From NCBI GenBank assembly GCA_965203985.1, contig CBDBDS010000013.1, forward strand, positions 310,001 to 374,000: a stretch of 64,000 nucleotides of DNA, written 5' to 3'. The DNA comes from Bin87 sp965203985 (lineage in GTDB: Bacteria > Chloroflexota > Dehalococcoidia > Lucifugimonadales > UBA3495). Positions 25,893 through 34,750 of this stretch are shown piece after piece (within the stretch, counting starts at the first letter, position 1; each line of letters starts with the position of its first letter). The notes under the pieces were generated by a model. The model was given only the letters and a program-made list of their open reading frames with translations. It made no database searches and was not told the DNA's origin. Position numbers and translations under genes: made by a program.

Positions 25893-26846
25893 TCAGACCG
25901 GGACAGTCTGCGCTTCGAGTACCTCGTTGACGACCGATTCCTGGCTGCGTTCCCGCAGGCGGGCCATGCTCTTGAGGATGATTCGGTGGGCCAGCGCCGG
26001 GGTCGCCAGCGTCTTGATATCGTCGGGCGTGACGTACTCCTGGCCCCGGATGCCGGCCAGGGCCTGGGCGCAGCGGTAGAGGCCGAGGGTGGCGCGAGGA
26101 CTGGCCCCAAGCTCGACGTCGGGATGTTCTCGGGTAGAGCGGATCACCTGGACAAGGTACGCACGGAGAACAGGATCGATGTAAACCTGCCGGACCAGTC
26201 CCTGGATACGGAGGACATCATCAGCGGAGGCTACGGGCCCCAGGGAACTCAGGGGGTCGGCGTCCTCGAAGCGCTCCAGCATGGCGGTCTCGTCGTCTTC
26301 AGAAGGATAACCCAGGCGGAGGCGGAGCAGAAAGCGGTCGATCTGGGCCTCAGGCAGGGGGAACGTGCCCTCCAGCTCGATGGGGTTCTGGGTCGCCAGG
26401 ACGAGGAACGGCGCGGGCAACTGCACGGTATCCTGGTCGACGGTGACCTGCCGTTCCGCCATGGCCTCCAGCAACGCGGACTGGGTCCTGGGGGTGGCGC
26501 GGTTGATCTCGTCGGCCAGTACGACCTGGGATATGACCGGGCCGGGGCGAAACTCGAACTGGCCGTTGTGCTGGTTGTAGTAGTGGATGCCGGTGATGTC
26601 CGAGGGCATCAGGTCCGGGGTGAACTGGATGCGGCGGAACTCGCAGTCCAGGGAGTAGGCCAGGGAACGGGCGAGGGTGGTCTTGCCGATCCCGGGGACG
26701 TCCTCAACCAGGATGTGCCCGGCGCTGAAGAGGGCAGCCAGGGTGTACTCGATGACCTCGTCCTTGCCGACGATGGCCAGCTGGATGTTCTCGCGGATCC
26801 GGGCGGCGGTGTCCGCGATCTGCTGCGCCTGGGCCGCGGTGATCAA
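25893..26846 (-). CDS. MoxR family AAA+ ATPase
   Basis: 317 residues. Walker A EDVPGIGKTTLARSLA near residue 55, Walker B VVLADEINRATPRTQSALLE, sensor 1 VLATQNPIELEGTFPLPEAQ, then the arginine-finger region and the MoxR C-terminal lid with GASPRATLGLYRCAQALA. MoxR ATPases act as chaperones that fit metals or cofactors, normally beside VWA-domain and DUF58 genes. Neither is seen here; instead the gene overlaps the nucleotidyltransferase gene by 4 nt (ATGA), so the two are translationally coupled. Confidence 0.93.
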   Translation of the reverse strand: MITAAQAQQIADTAARIRENIQLAIVGKDEVIEYTLAALFSAGHILVEDVPGIGKTTLARSLAYSLDCEFRRIQFTPDLMPSDITGIHYYNQHNGQFEFRPGPVISQVVLADEINRATPRTQSALLEAMAERQVTVDQDTVQLPAPFLVLATQNPIELEGTFPLPEAQIDRFLLRLRLGYPSEDDETAMLERFEDADPLSSLGPVASADDVLRIQGLVRQVYIDPVLRAYLVQVIRSTREHPDVELGASPRATLGLYRCAQALAGIRGQEYVTPDDIKTLATPALAHRIILKSMARLRERSQESVVNEVLEAQTVPV

Positions 26847-27571
26847 CGCGTCGCCTCGACCGGGCCGGCGACGGCGGAGGACAGGTGCTCTTCCGCTTCC
26901 CGCAGATCCTTGGGGGAGTCGACGCTGCGCCAGAAGGCGTCGGTGGACACGGCGGACATGAGGCCCTCCGCGGCAAGGGCCGGGAAGGTCGTGGTCTCAT
27001 GGTCGCCGGTCTCGGGCAACAGGTCGCGAATGTCGGGGTGGAGGACATAGACGCCTCCGTTGATCGCGTAGGGGAGCACCGCCTTCTCGCGGAATTGGCT
27101 GACCACGCCGTTCGTATCGGTGTCCACGATGCCGTAGGGGCTGGTCATCGGCACGGTCAGGATGGAAGCCAGGTGCGCGGGATTATTGCGGCGGCGGCCC
27201 TGATAGTCGTCCAGAAGATCGCCGAGGCCAGCATCGGTGACGACGTCGCCGTTGGTGGCGATGACGGGGCGGTCGTCACGGGGCAGGGAGGCCAGGCCCT
27301 GGCGGAGAGCCCCGCCGCGTCCCAGGGGTTCATCCTCCCGGATGTAATGGGCACGGATGCCGTAATCGCTGCCGTCACCGAAATAGTCCCCCACCGCGTC
27401 GGCAAGATGCCCCACCAGGAAGACAACGTCGGTCACGCCGGCTTCGCGCAGCCAGCGGACCTGGTGCCAGAGGATCGGGCGACCGCACAGGGCTATCATG
27501 GGCTTGGGCACGGTGTCGGTGAGAGGGCGCAGCCTTTCGCCTTTACCGCCGGCCAGAATCAGAGCGTACAT
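26843..27571 (-). CDS. Sugar-phosphate nucleotidyltransferase
   Basis: 242 residues from ATG 27571. Signature ALILAGGKGERLRPLTDTVPKP minus ends binds the nucleotide; GRPILWHQVRWL follows, then ATNGDVVTDAG with the metal Asp and GGVYVLHPDIRDLLP. It activates a sugar-1-phosphate (mannose or glucose type) with NTP for cell-wall or exopolysaccharide building. It lacks the C-terminal left-handed helix domain of longer homologs. Overlaps moxR by 4 nt. Confidence 0.9.
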   Translation of the reverse strand: MYALILAGGKGERLRPLTDTVPKPMIALCGRPILWHQVRWLREAGVTDVVFLVGHLADAVGDYFGDGSDYGIRAHYIREDEPLGRGGALRQGLASLPRDDRPVIATNGDVVTDAGLGDLLDDYQGRRRNNPAHLASILTVPMTSPYGIVDTDTNGVVSQFREKAVLPYAINGGVYVLHPDIRDLLPETGDHETTTFPALAAEGLMSAVSTDAFWRSVDSPKDLREAEEHLSSAVAGPVEATR

Positions 27572-27631
27572 GGCAGACGGTATGCTAATGCGGCCGGCCG
27601 GTGGGGTCAATGGGACGGGTCAAGGCGCGGA

Positions 27632-27844
27632 TTACAGCAGGTCTCGGAACTCTTCAACCGTCAGGCCGGCCTGCACAATGATACTGCCCATTGTAAAAGG
27701 AGGGATCGGATTATGGCGCGGAATGGACACCGTAACTCTTCCTCTTCGCATCTTAGTGTGCTTGCCTTGATTGTCGACGCTGAAGCCGACTTTCTGCAAA
27801 GCCTTTATCGCCGCCAGGTGGTTGACACCGGGAACTCGCGGCAT
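27632..27844 (-). CDS. hicA: HicA-like mRNA interferase toxin
   Basis: 70 residues of the dsRBD-like HicA fold. AIKALQKVGFSVDNQGKHTK holds the conserved catalytic-type His, followed by RVTVSIPRHNPIPPFTMGSI. HicA toxins cleave mRNA. Located 2 nt after the stop of the hicB-like gene, in the order antitoxin then toxin on the minus strand. Confidence 0.9.
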   Translation of the reverse strand: MPRVPGVNHLAAIKALQKVGFSVDNQGKHTKMRRGRVTVSIPRHNPIPPFTMGSIIVQAGLTVEEFRDLL

Positions 27845-27846
27845 GG

Positions 27847-28314
27847 CTAACCCGCTGCCTCGTCCTCATCGTCAACCTCAATAACCCTGACGGACGGCGT
27901 GCCCAACAGCAGTACTTCCTGCATATAAATCAGCCACTCGCGGATCGCGATTTGGATATTCTCCATCGCTTCCTCCATTGTGTAGCCCCCGGAGAGGCAG
28001 CCAGGCAGCATCGGGCAGGAAACGGAATACCCCTCGGAGCTCTTAATCATTTCAATCTCATACCGCCGCGCAGACCCGTTCCGGCCAGTGTCAAGCTGCC
28101 AGGCAACGTCAACATCCACCTCGCGCAGTTCCTCGTTGCCAACGACCTCTTCCCAGAACGCTCCCTCGCGCTCCGAGATGGATCCCGTGATTTCGTACCG
28201 AATGTTTTCCAACGCTTCTTCCGCAGTAGAGCCCTGTGCTTCGCTGTCCGGCAAGCCGGGGCAAATAGCGGTGTATCCCTCCTCCGATTTGTGCAGCAAA
28301 ACCCGGTATTTCAT
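27847..28314 (-). CDS. hicB: HicB-like antitoxin with two tandem HicB domains
   Basis: 155 residues made of two HicB folds. The first begins MKYRVLLHKSEEGYTAICPG and contains STAEEALENIRYEI. The second begins about residue 85, YEIEMIKSSEGYSVSCPMLP, and contains TMEEAMENIQIAI. A usual HicB has one such domain plus a short DNA-binding tail; no ribbon-helix-helix tail is visible. It probably neutralises the HicA beside it, perhaps binding two toxins or one dimer. Confidence 0.85.
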   Translation of the reverse strand: MKYRVLLHKSEEGYTAICPGLPDSEAQGSTAEEALENIRYEITGSISEREGAFWEEVVGNEELREVDVDVAWQLDTGRNGSARRYEIEMIKSSEGYSVSCPMLPGCLSGGYTMEEAMENIQIAIREWLIYMQEVLLLGTPSVRVIEVDDEDEAAG

Positions 28315-28429
28315 GCCATCACCTCGTCTCGGCCCGTAGTCCGCTGGGCGCGGAATGTATCAGCGCCCCTGCCCCCAACGGCGGCAGAGGCGCTTCCCGC
28401 ATTATACGGCAGGAGAACCGGCGCCCTTG

Positions 28430-30112
28430 CTACTGGTACGCTCTGGGGCGGAACTCCGATGAACAGTAGCGGATCTGCTCCCAGAAGCCGGCCGCGTCTC
28501 GTTCGACGTTGACCGATTGCAGGAAGTCTCTACTGGGATCGTCGTAGATGATGCACGGCGCCCACAGGGCAATGTCCGGGAACGCGAACAAAAGTGCTAT
28601 CACCAGGGCCATGCAGCCCATGAATGGTAAGACTCCGATGTACACGTCGGTAATCGTGCTTTCTCGTAAAGCCTCCTGTGCTGCCGCGGTCTGTTCCGCC
28701 ATCTGCTGGTCGACGTCCTGTCTGACGCCGTGGAGGATGTAGAGGTTGATGCCCTCGGGCGGGCTGATCAGCGCCGCCTCCACCAGGATCACCATGATGA
28801 TGCCGAACCACACCAGGTCCACGCCCACGGCTTCCAGCGAGGGCGTGAGAATCGGAATGGTGGTCACCAGCATGGCGAAGCTTTCCATGAAGGTGCCCAG
28901 CAGCAGGTAGAAGAACACCAGGATAATCACGAACTGCAGGGCGTTGAGGTTCAGAGCGGTGATCCACTCCGAGATGTCTTGGGAGATGCCCAGCCGGGCG
29001 AAGGCGAAGCTCAGGGTGAACGCGGCCATCACGATGAGCATGATCATCGACGAGGTGCGCACGGTGGAAATGATGGCGTCCAGGAGCATAATCCTGATGC
29101 CGCGCATGGATTGGCTCCAGTCCGCGTAAATGCCCTGGGACCTCTTGTACAGCTCGTTGGCGATGGCAACGACCAGCGCGCCGAACACCCCCAGCGCGGC
29201 GGCCTCGGTGGGAGTGGCCCAGCCGGTGTAGATGGAACCCAGCACCACCATGATGATGATCAAGACCGGGATGATGGCCAGCAGGCCGATGGTCGCCTCC
29301 TTGATCATCCGCAGCCATTCAGTGATGGCCTCCGGATACGAAAGGGTGGAGCGACCGCGGCGGTACGCGGCGCGGTCCGCCGGGTCGGTCAGGCCGGCCT
29401 CAGTGGCCTGCTCCTGGCGCATGACGGCCATCTGCTCGTCGGTGTAGCGTCGAACGGAAATGCCGTGGAACCAGGCCCGGTACAGCCGGCGCACCTCCTC
29501 GTCCATGGGCGCCGTCCGCGGGAATATCACCGAAGTGACTATCATCATGAGAATCATGGTGAACGCGAGCAGGAAGCCGGGCAGGAAACCGCCCATATAC
29601 AGGCGGCCGATGGACTCCTCGACCAGCACACCGTAGATGATGAGTCCGATGCTGGGCGGGATCAGGATGCCGAGAGTTCCGCCGGCGGCCAGGGAGCCGA
29701 TGACCAGGCGCTCGCTGTAGCCGCGCTGGCGGAAGGACGGCAGGGAGACGCGGCTGATGGTGGCGGAGGTGGCGACGCTGGAGCCGGAGCACGCGGCGAA
29801 GACGGCGCAGGACGCGATGTTGGTGTGCAGCAGGCCGCCGGGCAGGAAGACCAGCCACCGGGAGAGGGCGCCGTACATCCGCTCGCCCATGCCGGAGCGG
29901 AGCATCAGCTCTCCCATGAGCAGGAACAGCGGCACCGCCACCAGGATGAAGTTGGTGTTGCTCTCCCAGGCCTTGTTGCCCAGGATGTTCCACAGCGGGG
30001 CATCCGAAAACGCCTGCATCATCACCAGGGACAGCACCCCCAAGGCGCCGGCGACGTACAGGCCAATCAGGAAGAACACTCCCATCATGCTGAAAGCGGT
30101 GATGATTGCCAT
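28430..30112 (-). CDS. dctM: TRAP transporter large permease DctM
   Basis: 560 residues, longer than the usual about 430. The permease body is clear: FLLMGELMLRSGMGERMY, FAACSGSSVATSATISRV and AAGGTLGILIPPSIGLIIYG. An inserted hydrophilic segment of about 70 residues (EEVRRLYRAWFHGISVRRYT region) and an extended C-terminus account for the extra length. It moves the substrate, usually a carboxylate, across the inner membrane with Na+. It lies downstream of dctQ and shares its promoter. Confidence 0.94.
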   Translation of the reverse strand: MAIITAFSMMGVFFLIGLYVAGALGVLSLVMMQAFSDAPLWNILGNKAWESNTNFILVAVPLFLLMGELMLRSGMGERMYGALSRWLVFLPGGLLHTNIASCAVFAACSGSSVATSATISRVSLPSFRQRGYSERLVIGSLAAGGTLGILIPPSIGLIIYGVLVEESIGRLYMGGFLPGFLLAFTMILMMIVTSVIFPRTAPMDEEVRRLYRAWFHGISVRRYTDEQMAVMRQEQATEAGLTDPADRAAYRRGRSTLSYPEAITEWLRMIKEATIGLLAIIPVLIIIMVVLGSIYTGWATPTEAAALGVFGALVVAIANELYKRSQGIYADWSQSMRGIRIMLLDAIISTVRTSSMIMLIVMAAFTLSFAFARLGISQDISEWITALNLNALQFVIILVFFYLLLGTFMESFAMLVTTIPILTPSLEAVGVDLVWFGIIMVILVEAALISPPEGINLYILHGVRQDVDQQMAEQTAAAQEALRESTITDVYIGVLPFMGCMALVIALLFAFPDIALWAPCIIYDDPSRDFLQSVNVERDAAGFWEQIRYCSSEFRPRAYQ

Positions 30113-30195
30113 ATTTCAGATTCCTCTGTGGGACGGCAGCCGCAGAACCGGTGGCTGCCGTGGGTCGGACAAGTCGGTTGGAATGGGCCGGACGG

Positions 30196-30867
30196 CTACA
30201 CACCGGACGCGGCTTCCTGCATAACCTCGGCATCGGGAGCAAGTTCGGCAACATCGCCGCCGGATCTCTTGTGCCAGATCTCCAGAAGGCCCCGCAGGAT
30301 CATGCTCAGCATCCATTGGAACGAAGTGAAAGCAAGCATGGTGAAGCCGACGGCGACGATCATCTGGAACATCCAGAGTTCAGGAAGGAAGTTTCCAATG
30401 AGATAGGTGTTCGCCAGGGCCGGCTCGCACATGCCCTCGGCGTTGGTGCGGATGCACTTGGACTCGGCGACCTCCTCCCAGCTCTTGATGGCGGTGATGA
30501 GGCCGAAGAAGCCCACGGACCCGAGGGCCATCCAGTCGGCCGCCGAACGCATATAGGGGTGGATGCGTGAAAAGAGGGGCAACAGCACGTCAATGCGGAC
30601 GTGGGACCCGGTGCGCAGGGAGTAGGAAAACGCCCAGGTTCCGGCGAATGCCAGGATGTAGCCGCCCACCAACTCCTGGTTGCCCAGGATGGGGCCGCCC
30701 AGCTTGCGCATTATCACCTGGTAGGTGATGTAGATGCCCAGAATGAGCAAAAGAGACCCGCAGACGTACCCGAAGATCCGGTAGACCCAGTCCAGGCCGC
30801 TGTCAATCTTGTGGATGAATCGGGTCAGGAAAACCGGCGTGGGCGTTGCCGCAGATGGTGTAGTCAA
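30196..30867 (-). CDS. dctQ: TRAP transporter small permease DctQ
   Basis: 223 residues with about four membrane segments, including FGYVCGSLLLILGIYITYQV and GNQELVGGYILAFAGTWAFS. An unusual loop ESKCIRTNAEGMCEPA lies outside, with two cysteines. Start TTG 30867 with GGAGG 6 nt upstream. It forms the membrane complex with DctM. Confidence 0.9.
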   Translation of the reverse strand: MTTPSAATPTPVFLTRFIHKIDSGLDWVYRIFGYVCGSLLLILGIYITYQVIMRKLGGPILGNQELVGGYILAFAGTWAFSYSLRTGSHVRIDVLLPLFSRIHPYMRSAADWMALGSVGFFGLITAIKSWEEVAESKCIRTNAEGMCEPALANTYLIGNFLPELWMFQMIVAVGFTMLAFTSFQWMLSMILRGLLEIWHKRSGGDVAELAPDAEVMQEAASGV

Positions 30868-30983
30868 CTGGCGCCTCCGGTAAGCCGGGCGAAAGTGTCA
30901 GAGATGCGCCGGCAAATCATGGAATGCTGTAAAAACAAGGCGGAAGATGGGCGGAAATCCCCACCTATGACACGCAAGTTGGG

Positions 30984-31012
30984 ACTATATTGGCCGGTCT
31001 GGTAAAAGTCAA
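30984..31012 (-). promoter_or_regulatory. Promoter of dctQ-dctM
   Basis: Minus strand TTGACT (31012-31007), 17-bp spacer, TATAGT (30989-30984). The leader is about 110 nt. Confidence 0.7.
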
Positions 31013-31052
31013 CCAGTGTGATTTTCGCCACGAACCCAGTCCCACTCGAACC

Positions 31053-31079
31053 GTCATTGCGACCTCGCACTTGATGCCG
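31053..31079. repeat. Fragment of family B repeat
   Basis: GTCATTGCGACCTCGCACTT then GATGC, which matches the variant right half seen at 63092-63124 in inverse. Confidence 0.6.
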
Positions 31080-31147
31080 GGCCAGGGCGTGTAATGGCTG
31101 AAATCGGCTTTTTGGCATGGGTTGCCGGTCCGCGTTTCAGGCTGGGA

Positions 31148-31951
31148 TTACCTGTCCTGGTGAGGCAATTGCTCTTCCAGTTGGCGGATGCGGGCTTCGG
31201 CGGCGGCGCGGGCGGCCGCTTCGGCATCAGCCCGCGCCGCCTCGGCATCGGCTCGGGTAGCCTCGGCGTCGGCTCGGGCCGCCGCCGCGACCGCCCCGGC
31301 TTCGGCCACCGCGCGGCCCGCTTCCGCTGCCGCCCGCTTGTCGATGGTCAGCCCCGTCACCGGATCCAGCACGTCAAACGCGGACGCCCCATCCCAGGCA
31401 AATACTACTCCCAGCAACGGGCTGTGCCCCCGCTCCTTTCCCCCGGCTCCAACTTCTACCGCGCACGGCTGATACTCCCCATCGTCCAGACGCTCCCCGG
31501 CTATCGCCCGGCCGTACAGCGCTCCCCCCGTGGGGTCAAGCCGCCAGTACTCCTGCACCCCCAAACGCCGGTACAGCTCCCGCTTCCAGCCCAAATCATG
31601 CTCGGCGGTGCTCGGCGACGCCACTTCCATCACAAAATCCGGCGCCTTACCCACTTCCCAGATCCAGTAGTTCGGCAGACCCTCGCGGATCCCCGACACG
31701 TTCACGTCAAAGGCGATGAACAGGTCCGGACCCACCCGACGATTGCCGTTGTTGATGTCGTAGGAAACGAAGACCTCCCCGGAAATGAACACGTCGGGCC
31801 GATCTTCATAGCGCTGGCGGAGGAGATGGGTAACGCGTTCAATGGGCAGTTCCTGGAGCATACCGTCCTCAACGGGTTCCTTCTCCTCATAGAAGATGTC
31901 AGGCAGGGTTCTCACCTGCCAGGCGTTAGTGATGATCCTGGTGGCAGACAT
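31148..31951 (-). CDS. Uma2 family endonuclease-like protein with heptad tail
   Basis: 267 residues from ATG 31951 (GGAGA upstream). The PD-(D/E)XK-type Uma2 core: RRVGPDLFIAFDV, KAPDFVMEVASPSTAEHDLG with Asp/Glu, and ELYRRLGVQEYWRLDP with the usual YWxxDP. A C-terminal tail (about 195-267) has Ala/Glu/Asp/Arg heptads ADAEATR, ADAEAAR, ADAEAAA forming a coiled coil. Family function is unknown. It lies between the dctP and dctQM genes. Confidence 0.88.
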   Translation of the reverse strand: MSATRIITNAWQVRTLPDIFYEEKEPVEDGMLQELPIERVTHLLRQRYEDRPDVFISGEVFVSYDINNGNRRVGPDLFIAFDVNVSGIREGLPNYWIWEVGKAPDFVMEVASPSTAEHDLGWKRELYRRLGVQEYWRLDPTGGALYGRAIAGERLDDGEYQPCAVEVGAGGKERGHSPLLGVVFAWDGASAFDVLDPVTGLTIDKRAAAEAGRAVAEAGAVAAAARADAEATRADAEAARADAEAAARAAAEARIRQLEEQLPHQDR

Positions 31952-32030
31952 GGTAAACGTCTCCAACGTCGCCAGTATTCGCAGATAAGAATACCCGACG
32001 CTCCCGCGCCATTACAATCCGGCGCCGAAC

Positions 32031-32167
32031 CTCACGCGTACCCAGTTTCGCAGGAACTGTCATTGCGAGCGAAGCGCGGCAATCTCGTCAGGGCAACGGA
32101 CGCCGCCGCGGAACGAGATCGCCACGCCGCTGCGCTCCTCGCGATGACAAACTGGACACACGCGAGG
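32031..32167. repeat. Complete family B element with both outer arms
   Basis: Left outer arm CTCACGCGTACCCAGTTTCG (32031-32050), core GTCATTGCGAGCGAAGCGCG at 32059 with inverse CTCCTCGCGATGAC ending 32148, and right arm CACACGCGAG. It separates dctP1 from the Uma2 gene. Confidence 0.85.
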
Positions 32168-32244
32168 AGCGATATTCGCCGCGATCCGGTGGGTCTTTCA
32201 CTGGTCCGGCCTGAAGACGGGACGGCCCGAGATAGAACTGTGCG

Positions 32245-34503
32245 CTACTGGATGTCCTCCGCCTGACCGTCGGCGCCGACGCGGACGCCGATGATGGGCG
32301 CGGCCTTTTCGTTGTAGATCTGAACCGCCTCGCTGTTGGGGCCGCCGGTGCGCTCGACCCACTTGGGCAGCACGTTGTTGCGGCCGGCCTGGAACAGGGC
32401 GTCCCGTACTTCCTGGTTGAATTCGATGTACTCCATGCCGCCTTCGGTGTTCTCGCTGATGCCCTCGTCGGTCCAGACGGTTTCAACCCACTCGCGGGAG
32501 GTGCGCTGGTGCCGCTCGCCTTCCTCCTTGATGATGGCCTGGAGATCCGGCGGGATGGACTCCCACACGTCCTTGTTCATGGTGATCCAGGTCACGCCGA
32601 TGGCGACGATGGGACCCACCAGGTAGTCGGTGACCTCGTACCAGCGGACGCCGGAGCCGCAGGTGCCGCAGGACACGGCGGCGTCCAGGACGCCGCGCTC
32701 CAGGGCCGTGTACACGTCGGCGAAAGCCATGAACTGCGGGTCCGCGCCCATGCCGCCCAGCAGGTCGCTAAGCACCGTGCTGTGGCTGCGGGTTTTCAGA
32801 CCCTCGAAGTCGGACAGGGAGTTCAACGGGCGCGAAGAGAAGTAGTAGTTGCTTTCGTAGTAGTTTTCCATCACCACCACGCCGTTGGACTGCTCTTCGA
32901 TGATGCCGTGGATGTCCTCACGGGTGGCGTCGATGACGGCGAAGTTGGTTTCCGGATCGGGATAGAGGCCCCACAGGTTGGCCATGTCGATGATCGGCAG
33001 GTCGCCGCCGATGTAACCGGAGTAGATCTCGGCCAGCTCCATGGTGCGGTCCTCAATGAGGCGCAGCGAGTCGGGGCCGGCGAGGCCCAGTTCGGGGAAG
33101 GAACTGATCTGGAAGTCCACCTGCCCCTCGGTGCGGTCCCGGACGCGTTCGATGAACCCGTCGATGCCCTGTTCCTCCTCGGTGGAGTAGATCAGCGTGC
33201 AGGGGTTGCCGGTGCGGTTGATGCAGACCAGCTGGATTTCAATGTTCTCGCCCTGGGAGACCAGCTGGGCCTGCTCCTGCCCTTCCATCATCATGGCCCC
33301 GTCGAGTTCCTTGGCCGTACCGTCGGGATTGACGGCGACGCCAATGATCGGGGCGACCTTGTCATTGAACAGCTGCACGGCGTCGCTGTTGGCTCCTCCG
33401 GTACGCTCCACCCAGTTGGGCAGGATGACCTCCAGGGCCACCTCGCGCATCTTGGCCTGCACCTCGTCGCTGAACGGGCGATGGTCCATGCCGGACTCGA
33501 CGTTGGCCGAGACGCTGTAGGGATTCCACTCTTCGATGAGCGTCTTGCGGGCGAGTTCCTCGTATTCCTGCCCAACTTCCAGGACGATCTGCTGGATGTC
33601 CGGGGGAATCTCGTTCCAAGAGTCGCTGGCCATGGTGAAGTAGGCCACCGCCACTGAACCGACGATGGGGCCGTACAGGTAGTCGGTCACCTCGTACCAG
33701 CGCTGGCTGTGCCCCGGCTCGCCGCCGGTGACGCCGCCGTCCAGCACGCCCCGCTCCAGGGCGGTGTACACGTCGGCGAAGGCCACGAACTGCCCTTCCG
33801 CGCCCAGCCCGGCCAGCAGGTCGCCCAGGATGGTGCTGTGCTGGCGGATCTGTTTGCCTTCGAACTGCGACAGCGAGTCCAGCTCATCCCGGCTGAAGAT
33901 GAACTGGTTGGGATAGTACTGTCGCATGATGGGCTGTCCGCCGGTGGTCTCCTTCAGCACCCGGACCAGGTCCTCGTGGATGGCGTCGGACAATTCCAGG
34001 TGCGCCTCCTCGCTGGGCGACAGGCCCCACAGGTTTCCGATATCCAGCAGGGGCAGGTCGCCGCCCACGTACCCGCTATAGATCTCGGTGACCTCCAGGG
34101 TGTTGTCCGCCACCAGCCGCAGGGTGTCGCCGCCGGCGATGCCCAGCTCGGGGAAGGATGAGATGACGAACTGGAGCTGGCCGTCGGTGCGCTTGGCAAC
34201 CTCGGGAACGAAGAAGCTGTTGACCAGTTCGCACGCCGCGACGCTGCGGTTGATGCAGACCAGCTGGAACTCGAAGCTCTGGCCCTGGGTTTCCAGCTGG
34301 GTTCCGCTGCCGCCGGAGGACGGCGCAGCGGCCATGGCCGTGGGTTGCGGAGCCGCCGCCCCGCCGCCGGTCTCGGTGGACGATGCGGCGGGAGCTTCAC
34401 CGCCACCGCAAGCCAACAGGGCAACTACCACCGCCGACAGCACGAAAGGCAAAAGAAACCGCGGCGCAACTGTTCGGAATCCGTGATTGATGGTGTCCTT
34501 CAT
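32245..34503 (-). CDS. dctP1: TRAP substrate-binding lipoprotein with two DctP domains (first copy)
   Basis: 752 residues, twice the usual about 340-380. Signal peptide ends in the lipobox VVVALLAC, so it is an anchored lipoprotein, unlike free periplasmic DctP. Domain 1 spans about 75-400 and domain 2 about 425-752. Each repeats CINR..., FPELG(I/L)AG, YSGY(V/I)GGDLP, a RxHST segment with the Arg that clamps carboxylates, LGDLLAGLGA or LSDLLGGMGA, and ADVYTALERGVLD. Cysteines are at matching positions in the two halves. It probably binds an organic acid for the DctQM permease. Own promoter at 34571. Confidence 0.93.
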   Translation of the reverse strand: MKDTINHGFRTVAPRFLLPFVLSAVVVALLACGGGEAPAASSTETGGGAAAPQPTAMAAAPSSGGSGTQLETQGQSFEFQLVCINRSVAACELVNSFFVPEVAKRTDGQLQFVISSFPELGIAGGDTLRLVADNTLEVTEIYSGYVGGDLPLLDIGNLWGLSPSEEAHLELSDAIHEDLVRVLKETTGGQPIMRQYYPNQFIFSRDELDSLSQFEGKQIRQHSTILGDLLAGLGAEGQFVAFADVYTALERGVLDGGVTGGEPGHSQRWYEVTDYLYGPIVGSVAVAYFTMASDSWNEIPPDIQQIVLEVGQEYEELARKTLIEEWNPYSVSANVESGMDHRPFSDEVQAKMREVALEVILPNWVERTGGANSDAVQLFNDKVAPIIGVAVNPDGTAKELDGAMMMEGQEQAQLVSQGENIEIQLVCINRTGNPCTLIYSTEEEQGIDGFIERVRDRTEGQVDFQISSFPELGLAGPDSLRLIEDRTMELAEIYSGYIGGDLPIIDMANLWGLYPDPETNFAVIDATREDIHGIIEEQSNGVVVMENYYESNYYFSSRPLNSLSDFEGLKTRSHSTVLSDLLGGMGADPQFMAFADVYTALERGVLDAAVSCGTCGSGVRWYEVTDYLVGPIVAIGVTWITMNKDVWESIPPDLQAIIKEEGERHQRTSREWVETVWTDEGISENTEGGMEYIEFNQEVRDALFQAGRNNVLPKWVERTGGPNSEAVQIYNEKAAPIIGVRVGADGQAEDIQ

Positions 34504-34570
34504 ATTCCCTCCTTGCCAAGTCCTGCCGTTGCAAGCAGCGAACCACTCAATAACATATTGACCGTTCGGC

Positions 34571-34599
34571 AGTGTATGTCAGCGAAAAAGTGCTGTCAA
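34571..34599 (-). promoter_or_regulatory. Promoter of dctP1
   Basis: Minus strand TTGACA (34599-34594), 17-bp spacer, TACACT (34576-34571). The leader is about 60 nt, ending in AGGAGGGAAT before the ATG. Confidence 0.75.
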
Positions 34600-34687
34600 A
34601 GCGCAATTTGCGATAATAATTCTCCATAATTATTTGTGTTGCTTCCCGGTATGGCGACAGCATTGACCAAGCAACAGTGGAATGCGT

Positions 34688-34723
34688 AAAACAAAAGCGG
34701 AGCGAGTGTGAAACCCGCTCCGC
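34688..34723 (-). terminator. Rho-independent terminator of dctP2
   Basis: Minus strand stem GCGGAGCG / CGCTCCGC with an 11-12-nt loop and TTTTGTTTT after it. It lies about 28 nt past the stop codon. Confidence 0.85.
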
Positions 34724-34750
34724 CGTTGACGACATATGTGGCGCCGTACC

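Noticed and set aside
27847..28314. Doubled HicB as an assembly artefact
   Set aside because: The two halves differ throughout, so they are diverged copies and not a duplicated read.
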